Of a stretch of DNA of 13,731 nt, positions 7,002 to 13,731 are shown piece after piece. Position numbers and translations under genes: made by a program. Each line of letters begins with the position of its first letter. Positions within the stretch are counted from its first letter, which is position 1. Under the pieces are notes generated by a model. It worked only from the letters and a program-made list of their open reading frames with translations. It did no database searches and was not told the origin of the DNA. The DNA is from AC-51 sp036265325 (GTDB taxonomy: Bacteria; Actinomycetota; UBA4738; HRBIN12), in the NCBI GenBank assembly GCA_036265325.1, contig DATAPH010000003.1, positions 1-13,731 on the forward strand, written 5' to 3'.

Positions 7002-7681
7002 TCGGCCACGCGAGCGTTGGGTGCTCCCTCGAGTGATCGCACCCATCCGGGAAGCGACGCGGTGAGCTCCTCGAGGCCTGGATACACCTCCAGGGCGCCC
7101 GCGGCGCGGAGCTCGTCTTCGCCGTAGCCGCCGGTGAGGAGCCCGATCGTCGAAACGCCGGCACGAGACGCGGCGATCACATCCCACGTGGCGTCGCCGA
7201 TCATCAGCGCGTCCGCGCCGGGAACCTGTTGCAACGCCTGGTGGATCAGGTCGGGATGGGGCTTCGTCCGCGAGACATCGTCGGAGTTGGTCCAACGCAG
7301 ACCGAGCCGCTCGGCGTCGAGCAGCTCGAGGTATCGATCGAGCTCGCCCGGCTTGGCGGAGCTCGAGAGCACGACCTGCGCGCCCAGCGCGCGGCACCCC
7401 TCGAGGAACGCGATCGCATCGGGGAACGCCGGGATGTTCGGGAGGTAGTCGGCGTACGCGTCGCGCTCGATTTCGCGGATCCGTTCGCCGAGCCGGTCCT
7501 CCACCTCTTGACCTGCGACCTCCGGGATCAGCTGATCGCCGCCCATCCCGACCGCGCGATGGATCCGCCATGACGGGACGAACACGTCATAGGCTCGGAA
7601 CGCTCGGGACCACGCGAGCACGTGCTCATATGCGGAGTCAACGAGTGTGCCGTCCACGTCCACGATCAGCGCCGCATCCAT
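6998..7681 (-). CDS. HAD-superfamily phosphatase (phosphoglycolate phosphatase / beta-phosphoglucomutase-like)
   Basis: The protein has 227 residues with all four HAD motifs: I DVDGT (D8 nucleophile, D10 acid/base), II VLSSS (S106-S108), III TKPHPD (K140) and IV GDATWD (D163, D167). An alpha-helical cap lies between about 15 and 85, as in the phosphoglycolate phosphatase/beta-phosphoglucomutase group (cap type C1). It is probably a cytosolic small-molecule phosphatase; the substrate cannot be read from sequence. The start ATG 7681 has AAGGGGG at 7692-7686. It lies 49 nt after the IPCT/DIPPS-like gene and overlaps the downstream gene by 4 nt, so it is likely in their operon. It could therefore dephosphorylate the product of that synthase (inference). 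Confidence 0.92.
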   Translation of the reverse strand: MDAALIVDVDGTLVDSAYEHVLAWSRAFRAYDVFVPSWRIHRAVGMGGDQLIPEVAGQEVEDRLGERIREIERDAYADYLPNIPAFPDAIAFLEGCRALGAQVVLSSSAKPGELDRYLELLDAERLGLRWTNSDDVSRTKPHPDLIHQALQQVPGADALMIGDATWDVIAASRAGVSTIGLLTGGYGEDELRAAGALEVYPGLEELTASLPGWVRSLEGAPNARVAE

Positions 7682-7730
7682 GACACCCCCTTACCCGTTC
7701 AGCACGAAGCCACCGCGCAGGTCTCTCGGA

Positions 7731-9137
7731 TCAGACGGTGTTCGGACGCTGGCCGACCAGCGTTTTCGAGCGCCGAGTGACGAGCACCATCCGTGCGACC
7801 AGCGTGAGGCTCGTCGTCACGACGACCAGCACGAGCGCAACGGCGGGTAGGCCGGCGATCGCAAGCACCGCGATGAGGAGGAGGCGGGCATCTCTCCCGC
7901 CGACGAGCAGGTTCAGGCGAGCCTCATCGACCTGGGGGAGACCCAGCGCGCGGATCCGATCCTTCGAGGCCATCGAAAGCAGACTCCCGGTCGTCGCTGC
8001 GACCGCCAGGACGATCGCCCACGTCTCGCTCACGGCGCCGATATCGATCGCCCAGATCGCCAAGGCGCCGATGATCACCGCGTCTCCCAACCTGTCGAGA
8101 ACGCCGTCCAGCAAGCCGCCCCAGGCCGTCGCTCGGTGCTGGAGCCTCGCGATCTCGCCGTCGACGCCGTCGATCACCGAAGACGCCTGGACGAATGCTG
8201 CACCGGCCGTCCCGTGTCCATTCGCCAGGAAGATGGCCCCGATCGCGCTCATGAGGAACGCCGCGACCGATATCACGTGTGGACTGGGGCGGAGTCCGGC
8301 GATCGCCATCGTGATCCGAGTGGAGATCGGCCGGTTCAGATAGTGGGAGACAGGTCCATCCGATCGCTTTCGGAGCGACCGCCGGAGCAAGCGTCGTGCG
8401 GCGTGCACATCCTCGGGCACATCTACGTCGTGCCACCACGCATCGTGCGGTATCGGCACCCCCGCGAGCGCATGGCCCGCCGCGAACCGAGTCACCGCGC
8501 CGGCCAGCGACCCGTCACCCTCAGCGGCCGCTCGACGCTGAGCCTCGAAGATCGCCGGCGTCAAGACGAACGCTCCGCAGTCGACGGCAGGCTCGCCGAG
8601 TTGCCTCGAGAACTCGACGGCGTTCCCACCCTCGAGCCGCACCCGGGTCCCTTCCAACCAGACGTCCGGCTCCGGGTGCTCATCGATCAGAACACACGGG
8701 TGCGAGGCCGACGCGAGCGCATCGAGCGCGCCGTCGGAGAACAGATGATCGCCGACCATCACGATGAACAGCGGGTCGTCGACGAGCTCGGGTTCCGCCG
8801 CGGCCAGCGATGAGCCGTTACCGGCGTCCCATCCGTCCGCCAGCATCGTTCGCGTGCCGTGGGGCGTGACGCGCCCGATGGCTTGCTCCACCGACGTCGC
8901 GTTCGCCCCGACGACGACGATCACGTCTTCGATACCGAGCGAATGCATCCGCTGGATCGCTCGTTCGATCAAGGGGACGCCGCCGAGGCGCAGCAACGCC
9001 TTCGAGCCGCCGGCCGTCAGGAGACCCATGCGCTCGGACCGACCGGCCGCAAGGATCACGGCACGACGAGGTCGAAGATCCGTGCGGTTATCGGCAACCG
9101 CGCCTACGCGGATCGGCGGTGCATCCTCGAGTTCCAC
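7731..9137 (-). CDS. Bifunctional nucleotidyltransferase / CDP-alcohol phosphotransferase (IPCT/DIPPS-like)
   Basis: The protein has 468 residues from GTG 9137. The N-terminal half (25-250) is a sugar-phosphate-type nucleotidyltransferase: AVILAAGRSERMG (26-38), KALLRLGGVPLIERAI (46-61), MVGDH (127-131, metal Asp), HDVDVPED (236-243). The C-terminal half (about 265-455) is a multi-helix CDP-alcohol phosphotransferase with the full motif D323-xx-D326-G-xx-A-R331, G340, D344, D348. This order is that of inositol-1-phosphate cytidylyltransferase fused to di-myo-inositol phosphate phosphate synthase, known from hyperthermophilic archaea and Rubrobacter, where it makes CDP-inositol and then DIP-phosphate. 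Another phosphorylated polyol is possible. I rejected an upstream GTG (9260) because GGAGGAA sits 7 nt before 9137 and the extra 41 residues look non-conserved. Confidence 0.88.
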   Translation of the reverse strand: MELEDAPPIRVGAVADNRTDLRPRRAVILAAGRSERMGLLTAGGSKALLRLGGVPLIERAIQRMHSLGIEDVIVVVGANATSVEQAIGRVTPHGTRTMLADGWDAGNGSSLAAAEPELVDDPLFIVMVGDHLFSDGALDALASASHPCVLIDEHPEPDVWLEGTRVRLEGGNAVEFSRQLGEPAVDCGAFVLTPAIFEAQRRAAAEGDGSLAGAVTRFAAGHALAGVPIPHDAWWHDVDVPEDVHAARRLLRRSLRKRSDGPVSHYLNRPISTRITMAIAGLRPSPHVISVAAFLMSAIGAIFLANGHGTAGAAFVQASSVIDGVDGEIARLQHRATAWGGLLDGVLDRLGDAVIIGALAIWAIDIGAVSETWAIVLAVAATTGSLLSMASKDRIRALGLPQVDEARLNLLVGGRDARLLLIAVLAIAGLPAVALVLVVVTTSLTLVARMVLVTRRSKTLVGQRPNTV

Positions 9138-9143
9138 GATCCG

Positions 9144-9150
9144 TTCCTCC
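9144..9150 (-). promoter_or_regulatory. Ribosome binding site that sets the IPCT/DIPPS-like start
   Basis: GGAGGAA on the minus strand ends 6 nt before GTG 9137. It is the strongest Shine-Dalgarno near this gene and favours the shorter protein over a start at 9260. Confidence 0.7.
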
Positions 9151-9280
9151 GCCCGCTTATCGCTCGGCGAGCATAGCGGTGCGAAGCGGTGCCCGGGAGC
9201 GACATCCCCCGACGAACAGGGCAACTGCGACCCTTGAGGCGGTGGGTTATCGTGCGTCACCCGACCGAGGAGGGAACGTG

Positions 9281-10108
9281 ATGCGGTTCGGTCTGGACAT
9301 CTCGCAACACCAGCTGACCTGGGACGACATCGTCTCCCGCGCTCGGCTCGCCGAGGACGCCGGGCTCGACGGCGTCTGGGTCTTCGATCACTTCAAGGCG
9401 CTGTACGGCGACCCGAAAGGGCCGTCGCTCGAAGGATGGACGCTGCTGGCCGGTCTCGCTCGAGAGACCTCGCGTGTGCGACTCGGGACGCTCGTCACGG
9501 GGATGACGCACCGACACCCAGCCGTGCTGGCGGCGGAGGTCGTCACGATCGATCACCTCTCGGGCGGGCGCGTCGAGTGTGCGATCGGTGCCGCGTGGAA
9601 CGAGCCTGAACATCGCGAGCTCGGCATCCCGTTCCCGCCAACGAGGGATCGGATGGACCGGCTCGAGGAAGGCATCCAGATCCTCCGCGCGCTGTTCACC
9701 GAAGAGGACGTGACCTTCGAAGGCGAGCACTACCAACTCGAGAACGCGACCTACCGCCCGCTGCCCGTGCAGAAGCCGCATCCGCCGATCTGGGTCGGGG
9801 GAGAGGGCCGCAAGCGGACGCTTCCGATCGCCGGCAGGTACGCGGATGCCTGGCACGGTTGGGCCAACGATGCGGCCGAGCTCGCAGAGATCACAGCCAT
9901 CATCGACGCGGCAGCCGAGGAGGCCGGTCGCGACCCCGCGTCGATCCTGCGCGCCTCGAGCCTGTCGATCTCCGAGCCGTGGGATGAGGTCAAGTCGGCA
10001 TACGACTGGATGACCGCCGGCGGCATCGAGTATCTCGTGATCGACTGGCCGAGCGAAGGTCAAGCGCGCCTCGAGGAGTTCGTCGAGCACATGCTTCCCA
10101 CGCTCTGA
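9281..10108 (+). CDS. LLM-class F420-dependent oxidoreductase
   Basis: The protein has 275 residues with the luciferase-like monooxygenase TIM-barrel pattern: MRFGLDISQHQLTWDDIVSR at the N-terminus, LAEDAGLDGVWVFDHF (23-38), TSRVRLGTLVTGMTHRHPAV (63-82), DHLSGGRVECAIGAAWNEPE (91-110), PHPPIWVGGEG (166-176). These are typical of actinobacterial F420-dependent enzymes, which use reduced F420 or FMN for hydride transfer or oxygenation. The substrate is unknown. Start ATG 9281 has GAGGAGGG 6 nt upstream; GTG 9278 is adjacent and also usable. The reading frame extends upstream to 9119, but the extension lacks family similarity. It diverges from the IPCT/DIPPS-like gene across 143 nt, so it may share regulation. 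Confidence 0.93.
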   Translation: MRFGLDISQHQLTWDDIVSRARLAEDAGLDGVWVFDHFKALYGDPKGPSLEGWTLLAGLARETSRVRLGTLVTGMTHRHPAVLAAEVVTIDHLSGGRVECAIGAAWNEPEHRELGIPFPPTRDRMDRLEEGIQILRALFTEEDVTFEGEHYQLENATYRPLPVQKPHPPIWVGGEGRKRTLPIAGRYADAWHGWANDAAELAEITAIIDAAAEEAGRDPASILRASSLSISEPWDEVKSAYDWMTAGGIEYLVIDWPSEGQARLEEFVEHMLPTL

Positions 10109-10197
10109 TTCGACGGGCTCAACCAAGTCGCAGCGCGCGCTGTCCAGGAACCGCCGGCCCGTGAGGTACGCTCCGCGCGACCTTCGAAAGGAACACC

Positions 10198-10464
10198 GTG
10201 ATCGAACCTGCCGAACCGGTGCTGCCGGGTATCGAGACCACGCAGTTCTCGGCGGATCAATGGAAGAGCCGGGCGATGTACGAAGAAGCCTGCAAGCTGA
10301 GCATGGAACGTGCGCTGGCGCGTGCGATCGATGCACTGAATGAGGCGCTCTTCGCCGCCGCCTACCTCGCCCAACAACCGGTCGAGGACCTCACGATAGA
10401 CCGGCGTGCGTGGCCACTCGATCCGGGCGGTCTGGTCGCAACGAACGCCGAGCGCTCCAGCTGA
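10198..10464 (+). CDS. Small hypothetical protein
   Basis: This 88-residue protein starts at GTG 10198, with AAAGGA about 5 nt upstream. Codon third positions are G/C-rich and the composition is protein-like: ETTQFSADQWKSRAMYEEAC, a helical Ala/Leu/Glu-rich middle (35-60), then DLTIDRRAWPLDPGG. There are no transmembrane helices and no motif I recognise. It follows the oxidoreductase gene by 89 nt on the same strand and converges on the methyltransferase gene (29-nt gap). The length of the upstream gap suggests its own promoter. It looks real but its function is unknown. Confidence 0.65.
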   Translation: MIEPAEPVLPGIETTQFSADQWKSRAMYEEACKLSMERALARAIDALNEALFAAAYLAQQPVEDLTIDRRAWPLDPGGLVATNAERSS

Positions 10465-10493
10465 CGCTGCTGACGCGAGCGATGGCGCCGCGG

Positions 10494-11249
10494 TTAGACC
10501 ACGCCGCGAGCGGCCCAGGCGCGGGCCCGCACGATCACGGGTCCGTCGCCGAGTTCTCGCCGACACACATCTTGGAGTTGGGTTCGTGCCTCGTCGAAGA
10601 GGGCTTCGACGTAGGCGCCGGCCGGCCCGACGCCGCGCGTGTAGGGCTCCCACCACTCATCGACCGTTGGGTGCTCCACCTCGATGGAGATCATGCCGTC
10701 CGTGATGTCGCGGAGTCCGGCGAACGTGAGGAACTCGGCCAGCTGACCATCACGAGCTCCTGCCCGCCCCGACTCGTCGACGGCGTTCGGGTCCAGGATG
10801 TGCACGCAGCGCCAGAAGTCTGAAAGCGGACCTTGTCCACCCGCGTGGTCCCATACGCAGGCCGCCACGACTCCGCCCGGCTTCGTGACGCGCCGCAACT
10901 CGGTGAGCCCGGCGATCGGGTCGGTCATGAAGTGGACCACCAATTGCGCAAGGGCCATATCGAACCGCTCGTCCTCGAAGGGGAGCTCCTCGGCTGGCGC
11001 CCGCTGCACGTCGACGCCGGGATACCGCTGTTGGACGGAAGCGGCGAACGGCGCCGACGGGTCGACCGCGGTGACGGCATCGGCGCCCAGCCGCCGCACC
11101 AACTCGCTGGTCAGCATGCCGGTACCACACCCGACCTCGAGCGTGCGCTGCCCGTTCGAGACCCCGGCGAAGTCGGCGAACCGTGGCGCGAGCGGCCCCG
11201 AGTAGCGACCCATGAAGGCGTCGTACGCAGCCGCGTCATCGAAGCTCAC
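10494..11249 (-). CDS. Class I SAM-dependent methyltransferase
   Basis: The protein has 251 residues. Motif I is LEVGCGTGMLTSEL (37-50), followed by an acidic end of strand 2 (VTAVDPS, D63), AEELPFEDERFDMALAQLVVHF (86-107) and LRRVTKPGGVVAA (118-130). This is the Methyltransf_11/UbiE-like fold. The N-terminal region (AAAYDAFMGRYSGPLAPRFADF) matches the pattern of small-molecule methyltransferases of this group; the substrate is not predictable. The start GTG 11249 has no Shine-Dalgarno, but TACATT lies 6 nt upstream, so the transcript may be leaderless. No stop is seen in the eight codons immediately upstream, but none of them is a start codon either. Confidence 0.92.
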   Translation of the reverse strand: MSFDDAAAYDAFMGRYSGPLAPRFADFAGVSNGQRTLEVGCGTGMLTSELVRRLGADAVTAVDPSAPFAASVQQRYPGVDVQRAPAEELPFEDERFDMALAQLVVHFMTDPIAGLTELRRVTKPGGVVAACVWDHAGGQGPLSDFWRCVHILDPNAVDESGRAGARDGQLAEFLTFAGLRDITDGMISIEVEHPTVDEWWEPYTRGVGPAGAYVEALFDEARTQLQDVCRRELGDGPVIVRARAWAARGVV

Positions 11250-11491
11250 CTGGTGAATGTAGCGAGGTTGCCCGTAGGGTCGGAACGAGGGCAGACGGAG
11301 AGGTCGCCCGGTCGGCCGTCGACTCGGTGCGTCCGTTCATCGCCGGACCGGCCGATCCCTCCGACTAGGCGATATGGCGCTTTCGTGACGCGCGGGTGGA
11401 ACAACGTTGCAGCGTGTCGCTATCGAATGTCCCACGGGCATATCGTGACGGCGATGGTTGGACCCGGATGTCCGGCACCGGAGGATGGATC
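11250..11491. other. Divergent intergenic region, no gene seen
   Basis: These 242 nt separate the methyltransferase gene from the tiny membrane-protein gene. They contain the methyltransferase -10 candidate (11256-11261), the ribosome binding site GGAGGA (11480-11485) of the next gene, and an 8-bp palindrome CAACGTTG (11402-11409). I found no tRNA, no terminator and no convincing small reading frame. Confidence 0.5.
11256..11261 (-). promoter_or_regulatory. Possible leaderless -10 box for the methyltransferase gene
   Basis: TACATT on the minus strand fits TAnnnT and ends 6 nt before GTG 11249. The short spacing and the absent ribosome binding site suggest transcription starts at the start codon. 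No convincing -35 element was identified. Confidence 0.45.
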
Positions 11492-11686
11492 ATGAAGAAG
11501 GCACTCGCCGTCACGCTCATCGTTGGGTTCCTCGTGGTGGACTTCCTGTTCTTCCACGACATCCTCAAGCCGGGCGAGGTCATCACGTTCCCGCAGTACC
11601 TGACCGGCCTGCTGAGCATCCCGGTCATCCTGATCGCCGGCGGCTATCTGCTCCGCGGCGAGGAAGTAGTGGAACCGGCTCACTAA
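11492..11686 (+). CDS. Tiny two-helix membrane protein
   Basis: The protein has 64 residues from ATG 11492, supported by GGAGGA 6 nt upstream. It begins MKKALAV and has hydrophobic segments at about 5-23 (AVTLIVGFLVVDFLFFHDI) and 36-54 (FPQYLTGLLSIPVILIAGGY), joined by a short loop KPGEVIT; the tail is RGEEVVEPAH. It is predicted to sit in the cytoplasmic membrane. The family is not recognised; proteins of this shape are common in actinomycetes. The tail codes through AAGTAGTGGAAC (11664-11675), which is repeated in the downstream hairpin. Confidence 0.75.
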   Translation: MKKALAVTLIVGFLVVDFLFFHDILKPGEVITFPQYLTGLLSIPVILIAGGYLLRGEEVVEPAH

Positions 11687-11907
11687 CCCGTCCGTCCACC
11701 ACCAGGCCCGTCTGGTCGCGCTATCGGCTGTTCCAAGTAGTGGAAGTCAGTTCCACTACTTGGAACACGTCGGTGGCATCCTTCACGGTTCCGCGCGGGC
11801 GCCGACCTTTGGCGGTCGACGCTCAGACGAACCGCATGGGAGTATTCCGACCCTGCAACCCCCCAGCGGCACAGTGCCGCGCAGATCTAGGAGAGGAGTT
11901 CCGTTCC
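11687..11907. other. Intergenic region with a long hairpin
   Basis: The 221 nt between two same-strand genes hold the 17-bp hairpin annotated at 11729-11767 and, at the right end, the ribosome binding site GAGGAG (11893-11898) of the next gene. Nothing else was recognised. Confidence 0.5.
11729..11767. repeat. Perfect 17-bp inverted repeat sharing a motif with the 6494 hairpin
   Basis: Left arm 11729-11745 (TGTTCCAAGTAGTGGAA) pairs exactly with right arm 11751-11767 (TTCCACTACTTGGAACA) around loop GTCAG. Its centre, 11741-11758, matches 6509-6526 at 17 of 18 positions. There is no T-tract. It begins 43 nt after the stop of the upstream gene and could act as a transcript end or be a REP-like dispersed element. 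Confidence 0.7.
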
Positions 11908-12435
11908 GTGCGCCGTTCCGCTGCCTTCGTTCTGGTCGGTCTCGCCATGCTGGCCCTCGCTGCGCCGGCACAAGCGTCCACGCGGGTGCCGTTCGTCGGC
12001 CCAGCGCGCAGCTACACGCTGGACGGCGTCTGCGTATCCTCGATCTCGGCACAGGAGCGCTCGGGTCATCCGGGGTTCCTGACCCTGGACGACAGCGGGA
12101 ACGTCATCAAGGTCGAGTACCAGGGCTCGTACGACACCGTGCTGTCGAGCTCGCTCGGCCAGCTCACGTTCTCGACGCTCGGATCGACGACCGTCACCCA
12201 GAACCCGGACGGCACCTGGACGCAGGTCCAGAAGGGCAGCGGCATCGCGGTCGTGCCCGTGAGCGACCCGACCGGCCCGACGCTCGTGTGGTTCTCCGGC
12301 ACCGTGACGTCCGTGGGCACGTTCGACCCGAAGACGCTCGAGTTCGTGCCGACCTCCCAGACCCGGTCGGGCACGCAGAGCAACATATGCGAGATGCTCG
12401 TGACCGGGCTGAAGACCCGGCACGACGCGCGCTGA
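11908..12435 (+). CDS. Small secreted protein of unknown function
   Basis: The protein has 175 residues from GTG 11908, with GAGGAG about 9 nt upstream. A Sec signal peptide is clear: VRRSA, a hydrophobic core (6-19) and an AQA cleavage site (21-23). The mature part (about 150 residues) is Ser/Thr/Gly/Val-rich and looks beta-rich (TLDDSGNVIKVEYQGSYDTV, QNPDGTWTQVQKGSGIAVVP, FSGTVTSVGTFDPKTLEFVP). Two cysteines, C42 and C161, lie near the ends and could form a disulfide. No known domain was recognised. A longer in-frame version from 11458 lacks support because the signal peptide would be internal. It ends 12 nt from the convergent SpoIID-like gene. Confidence 0.85.
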   Translation: MRRSAAFVLVGLAMLALAAPAQASTRVPFVGPARSYTLDGVCVSSISAQERSGHPGFLTLDDSGNVIKVEYQGSYDTVLSSSLGQLTFSTLGSTTVTQNPDGTWTQVQKGSGIAVVPVSDPTGPTLVWFSGTVTSVGTFDPKTLEFVPTSQTRSGTQSNICEMLVTGLKTRHDAR

Positions 12436-12447
12436 ACCGGCGGCTTC

Positions 12448-13731
12448 CTACGGTCCAACCGTGACGGTGCCGGCGTTGCCGGTGAGGTGCACCGTTCCGC
12501 CGGTGAACGACTGACCGTTGATCGTCGCGCCCCCCGTGGGCGCTTCGACGGCGAGCGACGCGAGCCCGCTCGTCACGATGACGTGGATCAGCCCCGGCTC
12601 CGGGTAGTGCTTCGGTGTGAGGCCTCCGTAGTAGTAGCCGAGGATCCGATCGGCGGACCACCCTCTCTTCGCTTTGCCGTAGGCGCCCCACTGGACCATG
12701 CCGACGCCGTGACCCCAGCCGCGCCCGATCGCCATCGCGCCCGAGTGACCCGAGCCGACGCGGTACCAACCCGACGGGATCGTCGCCGGGAGCGCGCCGG
12801 TCGGGTAGCGCCCCGGCTCGAGGCACGGCGCCCACTCATTGATCGTGTCGCGAAACGTGCCCGCGTCGATCGGCGTCGAGGTGCCCGCGCCGGTGATCAC
12901 CACGTTCGGCCCGTTGCTGCGCGCCGACGTGATCTGCTTGCCGCTCGGCCACAGGCCGCCGGCCGTCAGGAAGGTTGCCAGGTCGTTGAATGGGATCGGC
13001 ACGCGCCAATGTGATGTCGGCGACGCGCCGTCGTCGCGCTCGATGACCGGGCGGAGGTACGGCAGCGGCGCGCTCCCGAAGACCTGGTCGTTCCCGTAGG
13101 TGTGGCCGTTGGACGTGGAGAAGTAGACGGTGTCGGCAGGGCTTCCCCCGTACAGCAGCACCTGGCCCTGCGTGTGCTGCACCGCCGCGTACCACCGCTT
13201 GATGCCGGTGGTCGGCGGGACCTGGATGCCGCCGTAGACCTGGCAGTCGGTCGATGCGCAGATCGGCTGCTGCACTTCGTCGCCCTGCTGACCGCTCCAG
13301 TCGAGATGCGCCAGGGCGTAGCTGCGCGCCGCGACCGCCTGCGCTTCCAGCGCCGCGGCGGGCCACGTCGGTGGCACCTCCGCGATCCCGTCGAGATACT
13401 TCTCGAACGGGAGGGTCACGACGAGCGACAAGGTGCCGTCGTCGGCGCTCTTGATCGACAGCGCCCCCGGATAGCGCGCACGGAACCGTGGCGTGTGCAC
13501 GTGCTTGCAGCTCGACCGTGACTTCGGATACACAGCATGGACGAGGAACGGCCCTGTGCCCGACGGTTCGAGCGAGATGCGCGTGCCCGACACGGACGGA
13601 ACGCCGGGGCTCGATCCCGGGGACGTCGGCGCAATCGTGCCGGTTGGCGAGGCGGGCGTCGAGCTGCCGGCTCCGGTACAGGCCGACGCCATCGCGAGCA
13701 CGAGGAGCAAGCCGGCCAGACGCGTCAGACG
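12448..13731 (-). CDS. SpoIID/LytB-domain secreted protein (5' end beyond the window)
   Basis: The frame is open to the right edge. A TTG at 13710 is present, but the signal peptide runs back through RLTRLAGLLLVLA, so the true start is probably outside. MASAC suggests a weak lipobox, hence a lipoprotein or secreted protein. Numbered from 13710, residues 12-50 are a Ser/Pro/Gly/Thr linker. The SpoIID domain follows: LPFEKYLDGIAEVPPTWPAA (100-119; candidate catalytic E111), LEAQAVAARSYAL (121-133), TDCQVYGG (154-161), YFSTSNGHT (196-204), GRGWGHGVGMVQWGAYGKA (329-347) and ILGYYYGG (356-363). SpoIID is a lytic transglycosylase acting on peptidoglycan, so a cell-wall role outside the membrane is likely. 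Actinomycete relatives are not tied to sporulation. The last 50 residues (Gly/Thr-rich) may form a small beta domain. Confidence 0.9.
   Translation of the reverse strand, partial: RLTRLAGLLLVLAMASACTGAGSSTPASPTGTIAPTSPGSSPGVPSVSGTRISLEPSGTGPFLVHAVYPKSRSSCKHVHTPRFRARYPGALSIKSADDGTLSLVVTLPFEKYLDGIAEVPPTWPAAALEAQAVAARSYALAHLDWSGQQGDEVQQPICASTDCQVYGGIQVPPTTGIKRWYAAVQHTQGQVLLYGGSPADTVYFSTSNGHTYGNDQVFGSAPLPYLRPVIERDDGASPTSHWRVPIPFNDLATFLTAGGLWPSGKQITSARSNGPNVVITGAGTSTPIDAGTFRDTINEWAPCLEPGRYPTGALPATIPSGWYRVGSGHSGAMAIGRGWGHGVGMVQWGAYGKAKRGWSADRILGYYYGGLTPKHYPEPGLIHVIVTSGLASLAVEAPTGGATINGQSFTGGTVHLTGNAGTVTVGP

Noticed and set aside
5928..7571. Minus-strand open frame of 547 codons
   Set aside because: It runs across the ends of three real genes in other frames. 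Only its stretch over 6877-7001 is real, as the first half of the frameshifted gene.
9257..10336. Minus-strand open frame of 359 codons
   Set aside because: It is antisense to the F420-type oxidoreductase, which has clear family motifs on the plus strand.
11250..11491. tRNA or structured RNA in the larger intergenic gap
   Set aside because: No T-loop-like GGTTCGA pattern or cloverleaf arms, and no long stable stem.
11458..12435. 325-codon plus-strand version of the secreted protein
   Set aside because: It would overlap the two-helix gene and the hairpin region and place the signal peptide in the middle. GTG 11908 with its ribosome binding site fits better.
12448..13731. Evidence for sporulation
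   Set aside because: The SpoIID/LytB domain is widespread in non-sporulating actinomycetes and no other sporulation gene is present here.

Overview
This is a high-GC bacterial chromosomal stretch that fits an actinomycete-type genome (Actinomycetota). The evidence is the strong G/C third-position bias, frequent GTG starts, several starts with no ribosome binding site but a TAnnnT box 6-8 nt upstream (leaderless style), an F420-type luciferase-like oxidoreductase, a TPR-linked class III nucleotide cyclase and a SpoIID/LytB-type secreted protein. No rRNA, tRNA, CRISPR array, insertion sequence or phage gene was seen. Species cannot be named from the sequence.

Layout. 1-1990 (-): large membrane protein joining a catalytically degenerate PAP2-like domain to a kinase-like domain, running off the left edge. 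2119-4137 (+): TPR protein with a C-terminal nucleotide cyclase domain. 4155-5222 (-): two-helix membrane protein with two extracellular fibronectin type III domains. 5314-6497 (+): three-gene operon of a ChrB-N-like protein, a single-helix small protein and a DUF1232/YkvA protein. It has a leaderless promoter with a palindrome upstream and a hairpin at its end. 9137-6562 (-): probable three-gene operon of a cytidylyltransferase/CDP-alcohol phosphotransferase fusion resembling inositol-phosphate cytidylyltransferase/di-myo-inositol phosphate synthase, a HAD phosphatase, and a DNA-repair-like small protein broken by a one-base frameshift. 9281-10108 (+): F420-type oxidoreductase. 10198-10464 (+): small unknown protein. 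11249-10494 (-): SAM methyltransferase. 11492-11686 (+): tiny two-helix membrane protein. 11908-12435 (+): small secreted protein. 13731-12448 (-): SpoIID/LytB-domain lipoprotein or secreted protein, truncated at the right edge.

The most notable points are the pseudo-PAP2/kinase fusion, the IPCT/DIPPS-like fusion next to a HAD phosphatase that could supply the last step of a polyol-phosphodiester pathway, the regulated leaderless start of the ChrB-like operon, and a short repeat (TGGAA-S-TCAGTTCCACTA) inside two intergenic hairpins about 5.2 kb apart. No defence island or clear new multi-gene machine is visible; most of the window looks like core or lightly accessory chromosome.
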